Source of the DNA: Gentiana macrophylla
Taxonomy: Eukaryota; Streptophyta; Magnoliopsida; Gentianales; Gentianaceae
Reading direction: 5' to 3'
Length of the DNA: 64,000 bases
Assembly: GCA_026214975.1 (NCBI GenBank)
Contig: CM047806.1
Location: 97,115,811 to 97,179,810 of the forward strand
In this document: one piece after another, positions 12,060 through 23,147 of the stretch
How positions within the stretch are numbered: position 1 is the stretch's first letter
How the letters are laid out: each line of letters begins with the position of its first letter
Notes under the pieces: generated by a model
The model's database searches: none
Told to the model about the DNA's origin: nothing
The model's input: only the letters and a program-made list of their open reading frames with translations
Made by a program: the position numbers and the translations under genes

Positions 12060-12650
12060 GACTTCTTGGCAGACCATCCCATACCTGCAGAGTGGGAACT
12101 CTCAGACGATTTGCCTGATGAGGATGGCATGGTGATTAAAGTCCTCCCACCTTACAGAATGTACTTGGATAGGGCAGCGTGACGGAATGGGGCTGGTGCC
12201 GGAGTCATCTTTGTTTCCCCGGAAGGTGAAGTGTTGCCATACTGCTTCAAATTGATGGAATGTTGATCCAACAATGTTGCTGAGTATCAAGCTCGGATCT
12301 TAGGGCTTGAGATGGCGATGGATATGAAGCAATGCAGACTGAACGTCTATGATGACTCTCATTTGATCATCAACCAGCTTGAAGGCGCCTACGATGTAAA
12401 AAAATAGAGTTAGTCATATACTGCAATTATGCAAGGAAAATCATTTCTTACCTTGGTGACGTCACAGTTGAGCATGTTCCGACAAAAGAAAATAAACAAG
12501 CAGACGCTCTGGAAAATTTGGTAGCGACACTGGCAATCGGTGATGGAAAGATGCACGTCCCCGTCTGCGAGCAGTGGGTGGTTCCTCTATACTTTGAAGA
12601 AGAGGAGGAAGATGATAATGATAGTCATGCTGTGTGTTTTTATGAAATAG
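12060..12650 (+). pseudogene. Second (archaeal-type) RNase H of the Tat element
   Basis: Tat elements carry an additional RNase H after the ordinary one, and it can be read here in frame 3. After DFLADHPIPAEWELSDDLPD comes a YLDRAA strand (first catalytic Asp, about 12168), then GAGVIFVSPEGEVLPY, NNVAEYQARILGLEMAM (catalytic Glu, about 12281) and VYDDSHLIINQL (catalytic Asp, about 12351). The usual YFDGAA and GDSQL versions are altered around, but not at, the acidic residues. Stops at 12180, 12264 and 12405 and a later frame change inactivate it. Confidence 0.85.
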
Positions 12651-12676
12651 ACCAAGAAGACTGGCGACATTAATTA

Positions 12677-13906
12677 GTGGAGTACCTAAAACACGGGAGA
12701 CTCTGTAACGATCAGAAGAAGAAAGTTGACATAAGACGTCGGGCTCCATGCTTCTTCCTCCACAACGATACCTTGTATCGTTGCTCTTTTGAAGGAGCCT
12801 TTCTTCATTTCCTTGGAGAGGATGAAGCTCTACACGCTATAGAAGAGGCTCACTCCGGGATTTGCTGCGCCAATCAATCTGGTCCAAAGCTCCACTTCTA
12901 CATCAAAAGGATGGGATATTATTCGCCAACCATGGTGAAAGATTGCATGGATTACGCTCGGAAATGTGCAGGATGTCAATTCCACGCTAACTTTATCCAT
13001 CAGCCTCCCGAGCCATTGCATCCAACCATAGCAACATGGCCTTTTGACGCTTGGGGAATGGTTGTGGTCGGTCCGCTGCCGAAATCATCAGGCCAACATC
13101 TCTACATCTTGGCGGCCACTGATTATTTCTCAAAATGGGCTGAAGCTGTTGCACTACGCCATGTAAAGAAAGAGGATGTAGTCCGCTTCTTCTGGGTAAA
13201 CATTATATATCGCTATGGAATTCCATGCTACATAATCACGAATAATGGAAAACCGTTCATGAATAGCTTGGTGGATAAGCTGTGTGAGCAGTTCAGCTTC
13301 GAACAACACAAGTCCTCCATGTACAATACGCCGGCTAACGGACTTGCTGAAGCTTTCAACAAAACGTTATTCAACTTGTTGAAGATGGAGGTTGCAAGGC
13401 ACAAGAAAGACTGGCATGGGCCGATGGGTGAAGCACTGTGGGCCTACCGTACAACATTTCGAACTCCGACTCAATCCACTCCATATTCACTTATATACGG
13501 TGTGGAAGCTGTGCTACCCCTTGAACGGAAGATACCTTCTCTGAGGATCACTATTCAAGAAGGTCTGACTGATGAATAGAACGCTTGCCTTCGCCTGGAA
13601 GAGTTGGAAGCTTTGGATGAGAAACGGCTCCAGGCTCAGCAAACTCTTGAATGCTACCAAGCACGGTTGTCAAAGGCATTCAACAAGAAAGTCTGTCCAA
13701 GATCCTTCCAAGTTGATGACACAGTCCTCGCCGTGAGAAGACCTATCATCATGACACACAAGTCCAAAAACAAGTTTACGTCAAAATGGGATGGGCGCTA
13801 TGTTGTTGGGGAAGTGTATACTAATGGTGCATACAAGTTGGTGGACGAAGATGGTGTCAAGCTCGGCCCAATCAATGGAAAATTTCTCAAGAAATTTTAT
13901 GCATAG
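12677..13906 (+). pseudogene. Tat integrase
   Basis: Inserts element DNA into the genome. In one frame with a single stop (TAG 13577): a zinc domain (H-x-C/H region near 12850 and CAGCQFHAN near 12970), then the catalytic core DAWGMVVVGPLPKS (first Asp, 13046), a second site reading IITNNGKPF at about 13232-13258 where the family has TDNGKPF, and NGLAEAFNKT with the Glu at 13349. The C-terminal GPY/F-type domain, 13604-13906, has RPIIMTHKSKNKF and ends GPINGKFLKKFYA. The D-to-N change at 13241 (GAT to AAT) removes a catalytic residue even before the stop is considered. Confidence 0.9.
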
Positions 13907-14473
13907 CTAAATAAATGCTCCTAAGCACGAGCCTAAACTACGTTAACCTGGTGTTGACATACAAAAAAAAGAAGAAACAAAAAAAATATTGAACTACGTT
14001 TGACTTGATCCCCTAAAAGCATTCCCGGGGTACGCATGTAGCTTGGGAAGTTACTGCAAGTTCAGTCATACCAAAAAAAAAGATCCATTCAGAAACATAA
14101 AGAAGAAGAGAGTGAGCTTCAGGTTCAGTCATACCATACCAAAAAAAGTATGGAGCTCCATCATACAAAAAAAAGAGGTCTTCATACGAGGAAAAGAAAG
14201 AAACGAATCGCATGGCGTTAAGGGAATAATAGAGTTTTTATTGATTCATATCAATTAACATTTTATTACATCTCAAAACAAAAAGAAAACAAAAGAAAGA
14301 TATAAAAAAATGTTTCTCGAGGGAAGGAACAACAAATTAACTAAACAAGATTGTAATCCAACAACTCTTTGTGGGCAAGCTCAAGCAGCTCTGTCATCTT
14401 CTCTAAGGCTTCATGTTCCCCGGGTTGCAACCGAGGTCCACTCCTCTTCACGGCTCGCAAGTAACAAGGACAT
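13907..14473 (+). other. Tat 3' non-coding segment behind integrase
   Basis: No coding region. The segment contains A-rich runs and an ACTACGTTTGACTTGATC phrase (about 13992-14010) with GGGAAGTTACTGCA-like text at 14044-14058, wording repeatedly met behind integrase in Tat elements. From about 14300 on, the DNA is the 3' region of the antisense gene. Confidence 0.5.
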
Positions 14474-15310
14474 TTATGCATCCTTTTTCTTCAATGCCTC
14501 AACTTTCTTCACCAAATTCTCCCTTCTGGACACGAGCTCGGTGAGGCTTGACTTTGTTGATTCAATCTCTTTCAGATGATCTGCCTCCGCTGCCTTAAAT
14601 TTAGCAAGTTGTTGTGAAAGGGTAGAATGCTTTTCTTCATATAAAGTTGCGGTAAGCCTCCCCGCAATGTACTTCTGAGCTGCAATGTGATGCGATGCGT
14701 TATCAGAGAAGGCACCTAAGAGAGTTTCCAAGCCAGAAAGGTCTGAATTAATATGGCACTTCATCTCGTCAAATATCTTGTAAACATCGTCCTTTTTTTA
14801 GGCCAACTCCTCTAAAAGATAATTGAAGATCTTGGTTTTGAGTCTAGTCCAGAACATGTTGGTCAGATGTTGATAGCAATCATCGTTTATACGCCTAGAG
14901 CTAAATTCTGAAACTTCCACTGGTAATAGATGCGGATGAGCAAGAGGTGTCGCCAGCCGTGCACTTTTAAGAGGCTCCTTGCTCGATGTAACCTTAGCAG
15001 TAATATGATTCGATGATGGAGTCATAGCACGCACGTTATCCACACCATTGTCAAGTTCATGGCAAGAAGTCCCTTCAAGGAGTTGAGGGGCTGGCGATGA
15101 TGTTAAGAAATCAACTAGTTTACGCAGCTGGAATTCTAAATTTTGATTTCCGATCCCAAGATCGACTTCGTTTAATACAATAAACACGTTAAGTAGTTGG
15201 CGGTGATTACCTTGGTTGATATAATTGATCGACGCTCTGACCGTCAATGGAGAGTAGTAGTGCGTGCAAGCCGTCCATGTGTCCGCCTCTAACGATATCC
15301 ATACGAGCAA
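14474..15310 (-). pseudogene. Antisense ORF of the Tat element, one internal stop
   Basis: Minus-strand frame of about 278 codons interrupted by one stop (TAA at 14798-14800); the frame is the same on both sides. The C-terminal 97 codons are strongly heptad-like and charged (FKAAEADHLKEIESTKSS, REN-VKKVEALKKKDA), a probable coiled coil. The N-terminal part is not recognised, and its first roughly 45 codons (above about 15170) overlap sequence that looks like copia LTR. The true start is therefore unclear, and the first in-frame start-like codon (15310) is TTG. Tat elements such as Grande are known to carry ORFs, some antisense, between IN and the 3' LTR. Function unknown. Confidence 0.6.
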
Positions 15311-16356
15311 CTCGCCGGAATCCTCCCTAGATTGCTACTAGAAAAATCCAGTTGCTAGACCGGCATTTTTTCTCTCTCTAAAACTCTCTAGAAGAAGTTC
15401 TCGATTTTCACAAGAACTATTAGCTCTTGGAATTGTGATGTACGAGATGAATGTGGTGCCTCATTGTGCTCTTAATCTGATTAGGAGAAGCTTCTAGTAG
15501 ATTGATGAGAGAGAAAAACTTTTCCCTCATAAAATAAGGAATATCATTTTGATTAATTTATCTCTTTTAATTTCATATCTTATATTAAATAAATCTATAA
15601 TATTACCAATATCTAATATTGAATATCTTTATCTTATTACCATAAATCTATTTTTTTCAAAATCAATTAATATTCAATATTAATATATGGTAATCTTATT
15701 AATTAAATTGCACAATCCAAGTATATCTTATACACTACAGTCTGCGCCTCATATGCCTATATTGGCATCCGTATTATTCTATAATTACTCAATATAACTA
15801 ATATCTTGTATTTAATTTATTCATAATAAATAAATACCGTCATATTAATTTATTCACTATAACATTTTATAGTCGAGATAAACTTTCATTATTTCGTTAT
15901 CACTATAACCGCATTTTAATACGGCTAGATGTTCTTATGTGTATGACCCAATAGGCTTCCGAATATGTTGTCCGTAAACAGAAAGTGCAAATTACGAAAA
16001 TGCCCTTCATACCTAACGATCACGGGATAGCGTCTAGTAGCACACCGTTAACCCCAATCACCAGAAGAGTCTAAAGCAATGACTACTACCTTCCATGTGA
16101 AACAGTTACCCTGTAAATAGAATCATATCGATGTTATAATATCCATACAATTGTATCTTGAGTGTCAATACATCAACGATCGTATCTTATAATCTGGATA
16201 TCATGCTCTCTCGGAATAACTCATTTACTCCCATTTTGCTAAGATTCATGAGAGCTAGTCATTCCTTATAAGAAGGCCATTTCGGATATTTATTCCTGCT
16301 GAAAGGATACGCGATTTCCGGACGAACAAACATGTATCCTACACATGCTTCAATAC
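15160..16356 (-). repeat. Copia-type LTR fragment, minus orientation
   Basis: No gene. On the minus strand the block shows a long AT-rich U3, a TATA-like stretch near 15525-15535 followed by an AGAGAGAAAAA phrase and a GC-richer end (15200-15360), the composition of a plant copia LTR ending in a 5' leader. It replaces the expected 3' LTR of the Tat element. Neither terminus has a second copy in the window, so the borders are approximate. Confidence 0.4.
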
Positions 16357-17764
16357 TGTTAGGAACATTTTATTATGTTTGATGATGGTCATACTAGCTG
16401 TTATAGCAAGCCTGAAATAAGTTAGAATTCTCTGTATAAGTCTTTACTTAGAGTCTGACATATTGTATAAGTTAAGTCAGACAAATATTGTACTAGTTGG
16501 TAAGACGGCAAAGTAAAACAGATATTCGGCAGAGTGAAGCCAACCAAGCACCAGCAGAGAAGCAGTGAAGACTTAATGGTTTGACTTATAACCAAGGAAG
16601 TCTGTGATGACCTTGGATAATTCTAAGTATGTTTCAAGTGATGAAATTTAATGTTCTAATATGGTGTACACTGATCTCACCCAAATCAATGATCAGTGAA
16701 GTACAAAGATTCTCCTTAAACTGAAGTGATGAAGGAAACAGTGAATCGGCAGAGTAAACTGACTTTCGGCAAAGTGAAGGCAAAAACAGTGAAGGAATAT
16801 CTAAACGGTAAAGTCAGATGGATCACTCGACCGTTCAAAGAACGGCGAAGTAATCCTTATCAGAACAAAATTGAAATATGATGAAGATTCAGAGGATCAT
16901 GCATTTAATGCACAATCAATAGAGGATCAATCAAGGACGGATTTTCTGTACACATTTGAAGGAAAAATCCGATCACTGAAATCAAGGAGAATATAATTAA
17001 AGGGGAATCAAGAATAAAATCAAGGATTATTCCCCTCATAAATATAGCCAACGGACGGAATTTCAAATCAAGGATAGTCAAGGCTATAAATAGAAGGCAT
17101 TGACAGATGATAAAAAAAAACGATTAGAAAAAGAAAACTAAGCAGAAACTCTATCATTTTGAAAAGCCTTCTCTCTGAACTTACAAGGATTTATCTACAG
17201 ATCAACTTAGACATCAGAACTACAATTTCATATTCAGCACTGAGATTGATCAATCAAGTTTGTGAATCTCATTCACAATAAACTGAAGCAACTGAATCAG
17301 AAGTCATCTGAGAAGGAGTTGTGTTTGTGATAGCTGCTGAAGGATTTGATCTCAAGGAGCAGTAAAAGAGACTGAATCACTGAAGCTGTTGCAGTCAAGG
17401 AGTGATAGTCTTGTAGATTGTGAAGCTTGGGAAGTCAAGGACAATCATACTATTGTATCTGTGAAAACAAAAGTGAATTCCTCCAATCATCACAGGAGAA
17501 GAGTGGATTAAGGGATTACACCACCCTGAACCACTATAAGCCTTGTGTCAATTTACTTTTTGCAATTTACTTTACTGCATTCATTTAAATTGCTTAGATT
17601 ATAATCTATATCTGTGATTGTCCAAACTACTTTGAAACAACATAGTAAGAAGGGACTTATCCGCTGCCCAAAAGCTTTTAAATACAAGAAAAGTTTTTGA
17701 AACTCCACTATAGTCATTCATCCCCCCCCCCCTCTGACTATAGTTTTACCCTTCTATGGGACCA
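16357..17764 (+). repeat. 5' LTR of a SIRE-like copia element
   Basis: The block starts TGTTAGGAAC at 16357 and ends GGGACCA at 17764, 5 bp before a tRNA-iMet-type primer binding site. It contains a TATA-like TATAAATAG at about 17083-17091, a run of 11 C at 17722-17732 and gag 140 bp downstream, as in SIRE/Maximus elements with LTRs of 1 kb or more. The 3' LTR is absent because the element is truncated at about 20460. Confidence 0.7.
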
Positions 17765-17769
17765 AAAAT

Positions 17770-17781
17770 TGGTATCGGAGC
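17770..17781 (+). other. Primer binding site of the SIRE-like element
   Basis: TGGTATCGGAGC differs at one base from TGGTATCAGAGC, the complement of the 3' end of initiator tRNA-Met used by plant copia elements. It directly follows the LTR end. Confidence 0.8.
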
Positions 17782-17905
17782 AGTGTTCTTAGTATCAGAA
17801 CCTGTTCAGATCTAATTTCTGGTAACAAGGAGATCACATATTTTCAAAGTAGTTTTCAAATCTGAGTTTTCTATTCATTCACATATAGATCTATTATCTG
17901 TGCTT

Positions 17906-19615
17906 ATGGATTCCTCAAACTTTATGTCAAAAGTACCTGTTTTCAATGTTAATAATTTTGATGAGTATAAAATAAGAATGCTATCTCATCTTGCAGCAAC
18001 TCATGAGGAGATGCTGGACGTAATCAATTATGGACCAATCATGATCATGACTGTGGTATCCACAGGAGCATATCAACGAAAGGAAATAGACAAACCCAAG
18101 AAAGATTGGACCAAGGATGACAGGAGAAGAGCAAATCTAGACTTTGTTGCAAAGGATATAATTTTGAAGACTCTAGATAGCAACATGTTCATGAGAATCA
18201 AAGATTGCAAAACAACAAAGGAGATGTGAGACAAGCTAGCATTGATAAATGAAGGATCTGAAGCAGTTAAAGAAAACAAATTATCTGTTGCAAAACAGAA
18301 ATTTCAAAATTTCAAAATGAAAATTGGTGAATCCATTGATCAAATGGACAACAGATTCTCAAGCATCATCAGTGAACTGCAACAGCTTGGACACACATAT
18401 CCCCAGAAAGAAGTATGCTTAAAGATCTTGAGAGGCTTACCTGAAAGATGGAAGATCATAACATCAGTAATCAGAGGAACCACAAACCTTGCAAGCACTG
18501 ACACTATGACACTGATGTCCCAACTTAGAGCTCATGAATTCGAACTGAACGGTGAAGATGGTGCTCCGTCAGAGACACAAAAAGCCACTGCACTGATTGC
18601 ACCCCAACAAAGTAACTTTGCCGATTGTATCAGCAAAGAGACGCATGAACTTAAAGAACATGTAGCTTTATTAGTTAAACGTTTTGACAGGTTTAGCAAA
18701 AAGAAGCCATTCAAAGGAAACTCATCATCAAACAAGAGGTCAAGCTCAAACAAAGACTTGAAGAAGAAAGATGATGAATACAGATGCTTCAACTGCAACA
18801 AGAAAGGTCACTTCAAGGCTGATTGTCCTGAAGAAAATGATAAAGATGATGAAAAGAAGAAATACAAAGCATCTGAAAAGAGGAAAGGCAAGAAAGCACT
18901 AAAGGCTGAATCTAGCAGTGAAAAGAATGAAGAATCATCTAATAATAACTCAGATAACAGTGATGAAGAAGACAGCTCAGACAATGAAAAAGCATGTCTA
19001 TGCCTCATGACCAATGAATTAGATGAAGATGAAGGTGATAGCTCAGACATTGAGAAAACAAGCCTATGTCTAATGGCCAAAGAATCAGATGAAACTGAGG
19101 TAACATCTAGCTCTTACTCTTCATCAAATGCATCCACATCTAACACTGCACAATCTTCTATTCTCCCTTTAGATCCAGCAGACCTAGTCCAAAATCTCAT
19201 GACTAAATTTGATGAAATTGAAATGAATCATGAAATTCTAGAAAAGGAATGCAAGGATCTAAGAAAGGAAAATAAAAGATTAAAGAAAGAACTGGATAAA
19301 GCAAAAGCTGAACTAACTAATAAGGAGATCTACTCAAATGATCAACAAACAGCAGAGGTTCATACATCTGTTGTTGACAGATCAGTTGAGAAAATCCCCA
19401 CAGTTGAAATGAACCAGTTTACAAACCCTCAAAAAGGTTTGGATCCAGATCTGGTCTTGGCTACAACAGTCAAGATGAGAGTAGAAACAATGGTCAACAC
19501 AATTCTGAATCCAAGGTCAACATTGAACCAAAATTCAGAAAGGGAAGACCATGGTCTCAACCACTCATCATGTACCGGTGAAGTCAAAACCCAGTGCAGT
19601 AAAACAGCAGACTAA
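17906..19615 (+). CDS. gag: SIRE-like copia gag, one internal stop
   Basis: Nucleocapsid/capsid protein of a SIRE-lineage copia. ATG 17906 opens a frame with PVFNVNNFDEYKIRM (capsid start) that hits one TGA at 18227, in a KEM-stop-DKLA context where relatives have Trp. The frame then continues unbroken from 18242 to 19615. Recognisable are KFQNFKMKIGESIDQM, ILRGLPERWKIITSVI, a CCHC zinc knuckle CFNCNKKGHFKADCP (18785-18829), a long acidic/serine stretch (about 18900-19170) and a heptad-like coiled coil (ILEKECKDLRKENKRLKKEL, about 19240-19300). The knuckle residues are intact, so decay is mild up to here. Confidence 0.85.
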
Positions 19616-20463
19616 ATCATCAATCAAGTCAATCAAAAGCAAGGACCTTCTGAAAGGTAAAGGAAGACTTTATCCTTCAAAGGATGATAAGAATGTTGCA
19701 CCTCCAAAATACCAAAAGAAACCATTCCACAATATGCATCATGTGTTTAAGAAAAATCAAACTAGGTATGTTCCTAGACACATGAAGCAAACCAGGTTTC
19801 CCACTGCATATTGGAAAGTGAAGAAGGATGCAAATGCAACAAAAAGTTGAGAAAAGTATCAGAATAACTTCAGTAGAAATACTAGAAGCTATTCTGCCAT
19901 GCCTTATATATATGAAGTTGATGACTTAAACTATCCAAAAAGAAGATCATTTGGATATACACTTGGAGTAGGAGGCATGATCATGCTATCAGTATGGACC
20001 CAAACAAAGGTTGGGTACCTAAACTTAATTAAATTGTTTTGTAGGATGTCCGTACATGTACAGGTGGATGTTCCAAACACATGACAGGAAACAAGAGATG
20101 GCTCACTGACTTCAAAGCTTTTGATGGACCCAAAGTCACATTTGGAGGCAAAGAAAACCCTGGCAAGATTAAGGGGGAAGGCACAATGCTCAAGAGCAAT
20201 CTGCAGATTCAAAATGTGGCATATGTCAAGGGACTTAATTTCAATCTGATGAGCATTAGTCAATTTTGTGACAGAGGCTATAATGTGCACTTCAGCAAGG
20301 AAGGATGCAAAGTCATTCACAGCCAAACCAACACAGTAGTACTTGCAAGAAGAAGAAAAGATAACATGTATGTGGTGGATTGGAAAACAGCCAAGGCAGA
20401 AACATGTTTGTTTGTCAAAAACAAACAGTCAACTAGCTGGTTATGGCATAGAAGACTAAGTGT
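19551..20463 (+). pseudogene. SIRE-like protease/pre-integrase segment, truncated
   Basis: After a frame change at about 19560, a basic linker runs to 19850. From 20050 on comes the copia protease region. Its active-site strand should read WYxDSGCSKHMTG, but here the Asp codon is TAC (Tyr) and one extra G shifts the frame just before GCSKHMTGNKRWL (20060-20100). The pre-integrase part follows: NVAYVKGLNFNLMSISQF, and LWHRRLS ending at 20461, where the zinc-binding H of HRRLGH should follow. At that point the sequence becomes Athila integrase. No copia IN, RT or RNase H remains. Confidence 0.85.
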
Positions 20464-21432
20464 GGATTCTATTGGCCAACAATTCATAAATTTGCTAACG
20501 AATTTACAAGAGCCTGTCATTCCTGTCTAATGACCGGTAACATTTCTAAGTGGAATTAGATGCCACTGCAAAGTATCTTAGAAGTGGAGTTATTCGATGT
20601 TTGGGGAATTGATTTTGTTGGGCCTTTCACATCGTCAGAATCAAATTGTTACATCCTGGTAGCAGTTGACTATGTTTCCAAATGGGTGGAGGCAGTGGCC
20701 TCACCTACTAATGATGCCAGGGTTGCCCTAAGGTTTCTTAAGAAAAACATTTTGATGAGGTTTGGAGTGCCCAGAGCCATAATTAGTGACGGAGGGAGTC
20801 ATTTCTGTAATAGGTTGTTTGAGAAATTGATGATGAGATATGGGGTTAGACATAAGATTGCAGCAGCATATCACCCCTAGACGAGTGGACAAGTAGAACT
20901 CACGAACAGAGAGATTAAGAGGATCTTAGAGAAGACTGTGAATCCTACAAGGAAAGATTGGTTTTTAAAATTAGATGATGCTCTTTGGGCATATAGAACC
21001 GCTTATAGGACCACGATTGGGATGTCACCGTACATGATTATGTTTGGAAAAGCATGTCATTTACCGGTAGAACTCGAGCACCGAGTGCTATGGGCTACGA
21101 GATTTATAAACATGGATGAGAATTTAGTCGGTGAAAAGAGAATGCTAAAGTTGAATAGATTGGAGGAGTTTAGACTTCAAATGTATGAAAATGCAAAGAT
21201 TTACAAGGAGAGAACGAAGTGTCTGCATGATAAGAGAATTCTAAACCGCACATTTCAAGTTGGAGATAAGGTGCTAGTATATAATTTGCATTTTCATCTT
21301 TTTCCTAGGAAGTTGAAGTCTAGATGGTATGGACCACATGTAGTCACGAACGTTTTCAATTCAGGTGCATATGAAGTTAGGAATGAATACACTGGGCAGA
21401 CTTTCATAGTATTACCTAGGGAACAAGTATAA
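20464..21432 (+). pseudogene. Athila-type integrase, N-terminally cut
   Basis: Frame 1 from 20464 reads GFYWPTIHKF (start of the HHCC zinc domain, only its CHSC half left), a stop at 20557 and then the core: [12 protein letters not shown] (Asp), [11 protein letters not shown] (Asp), a stop at 20878 replacing Gln, [16 protein letters not shown] (Glu). It continues with [26 protein letters not shown] and the C-terminal [15 protein letters not shown]. All three catalytic residues are present. Two nonsense codons and the missing N-terminus make it dead. The lineage call rests on the HLPVELEHR phrase and the absence of a chromodomain. Confidence 0.9.
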
Positions 21433-23147
21433 CCCTGAGTTGGAAGTCTTTATGTTGACGGATCCACGGTATGAATAAAGGAGCCCTATTAGTACAGTCG
21501 AGCTGGCGACTATAAACTCAGAACTATTTCTAAACCCTTATTTATTGCTTTTGTTTATTTTATTTTGAGTCAATTAAATAGCCTGACAATCGCAAGGTTT
21601 TTTTCATCACATATATCTTCGGACATCTGGCTAGAGATATATGTGGTTTTTTCCTTCACGATTCTCATGTGATACCCTCGTAAAAGTTTTCTTGACTTGC
21701 TTAGGCCAATGAAGAATAAAGTGGCTTAAACTGTTTTTGCGCATTCCTCCGGAATGCACAATTACCGCCACCTTATTTTCTTATTACCCTTCGCATGTTA
21801 CTCATAGTTTTTGGAAGTATTTTGGGAAGCAGTAACAACTTGGAAGATGGATGTCCGAGGAGCTAAGGATTCTGCTCCAGGATTCACTTTGACTCAGCCG
21901 ACCAATTCCAGAGCTAAGTACCTTTTATTTTCTTTATTATTAGTCATTGGGGACACTGTCTATAATAAGTGAGGGTAGGCGTCTTAGCTGGGCAGTCGAA
22001 AAAGGGAATAATTTTGAAAATTTAACACTGCTTTTAGCTTGCTAATTGCATGTTTTCGAGTTAGGAATCGGTAGAAAAGGATCCCAAGCTCAATTTGAAG
22101 TGAGTTATATCCTTTTTTTTTTTTTTTTTTTTCATGTCCGGTTTGAAGATTGAATTTGATTAATCAATGATTCAGGAATTATCTCATTGATTTTCTTCCC
22201 TATGAGTTCTAGTCTCAATAAGAATGCTAGTTCTTATTGTTCCGATCGGGGGTCGAAGACCAAGAAGTGCGTTAGTTATACCAAACATTCTTCTTACGGC
22301 TAGATACAATCTCTTGGTCCCTGCGGAAAGGGCGGTCAATACAGCGAGAACCACACCTATAACCCCTTTTTAATATCTTGGTTGACAAAAAAATCAGATA
22401 GTTATAGCATATACAATTTAGTATGGAAGAATGAGCATATGTTATGTTGCATGAAGTAGTAACTTATTAATTATTATTCTATCATTGCACTTGATATTTG
22501 AGCACATAATCTTAGTGAGAAGTGTTTAAGATTATATGATAAATTGTTTTAACCGGGAATCATTATTTGTCTGTCTGTATACTTTAACAAATTTTTGTAA
22601 GACAAGGGAAGCAACTTCAATGCCACAAGAGGTAACCGGGACAAACGGGCTTGTGAGAGAAAGAGAAAAAAGTGAGGAAATCAGCCAGAAATTTTTTTTG
22701 AAAAGAAAGAGAGAAAAAAATATATGCAATAAAGGTAGTAAGGGAAGAGAACTCGTGCAAAAAAGGCACGACCCTCGCATAAAAAGAAACAAACGAGGTC
22801 TTAAGAGCGATGCTCAGTGCCCGAGTCTGCCCGACCCAATTAAGGTACCATATTGTGTAACCAAGTCTGAAGGCAAGATGAGCGAGTGTATGCGCAGGTA
22901 AGTTAAGATTGTGGGGTTAATACAAATTTATTCTCCTCACTAACGCACTATCACGACTGATTCATCACACGACACATTGATGCATGATAAGTAGTGATTA
23001 ATGGGGAGCTAATGGATTGTGGCTTAATGTATGTTCTGCCGGAAAAGTCTTTGTTGAACATGTGGTAGTTGATGGAGGTTGTTCTTTGAGGTACATTCCG
23101 CCTTGATACTCTGATCGAGGACAAGCGAAAGGCTAGTGGGTGGTAGT
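21433..23147 (+). other. 3' non-coding part of the truncated Athila
   Basis: No reliable gene. At 21945-21975 there is a GGGGACACTGTCTATAATAA / GTGAGGGT phrase like the conserved text behind Athila integrases. A T-run of 18 or more lies at about 22112-22132. The open frame 22536-22901 is lysine/arginine-rich, low-complexity and unrecognised. The end (about 23121-23147) is G/A-rich and could be the polypurine tract before the LTR at 23148. Confidence 0.5.

Larger units (their letters stand above)
5600..15170 (+). mobile_element. Ty3/gypsy element, Tat lineage, decayed
   Basis: The order LTR-PBS-gag-PR-RT-RNaseH-second RNaseH-IN with an extra antisense ORF behind IN is that of the Tat clade. 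Gag, RT and IN phrases (for example QFDGKGNPKQH, CYVDDVLIKSK, GKFLKKFYA) fit that clade well. Reading requires several frame changes and more than ten stop codons, so it is dead. The 3' LTR is absent: the right end is replaced by a copia-type LTR near 15.2 kb. Confidence 0.85.

Noticed and set aside
10784..13906. Possible integrated pararetrovirus
   Set aside because: Integrase, LTR-type primer site and a Tat-specific second RNase H are present; no movement or coat protein features; clear Ty3/gypsy order.
17722..17732. C11 tract as a special regulatory element
   Set aside because: Poly-C near the end of SIRE-type LTRs is ordinary; no further evidence.
22536..22901. 121-codon open frame
   Set aside because: Lys/Arg/Glu-rich low-complexity text in the Athila 3' region, no motif, no homologue recognised, start without context.
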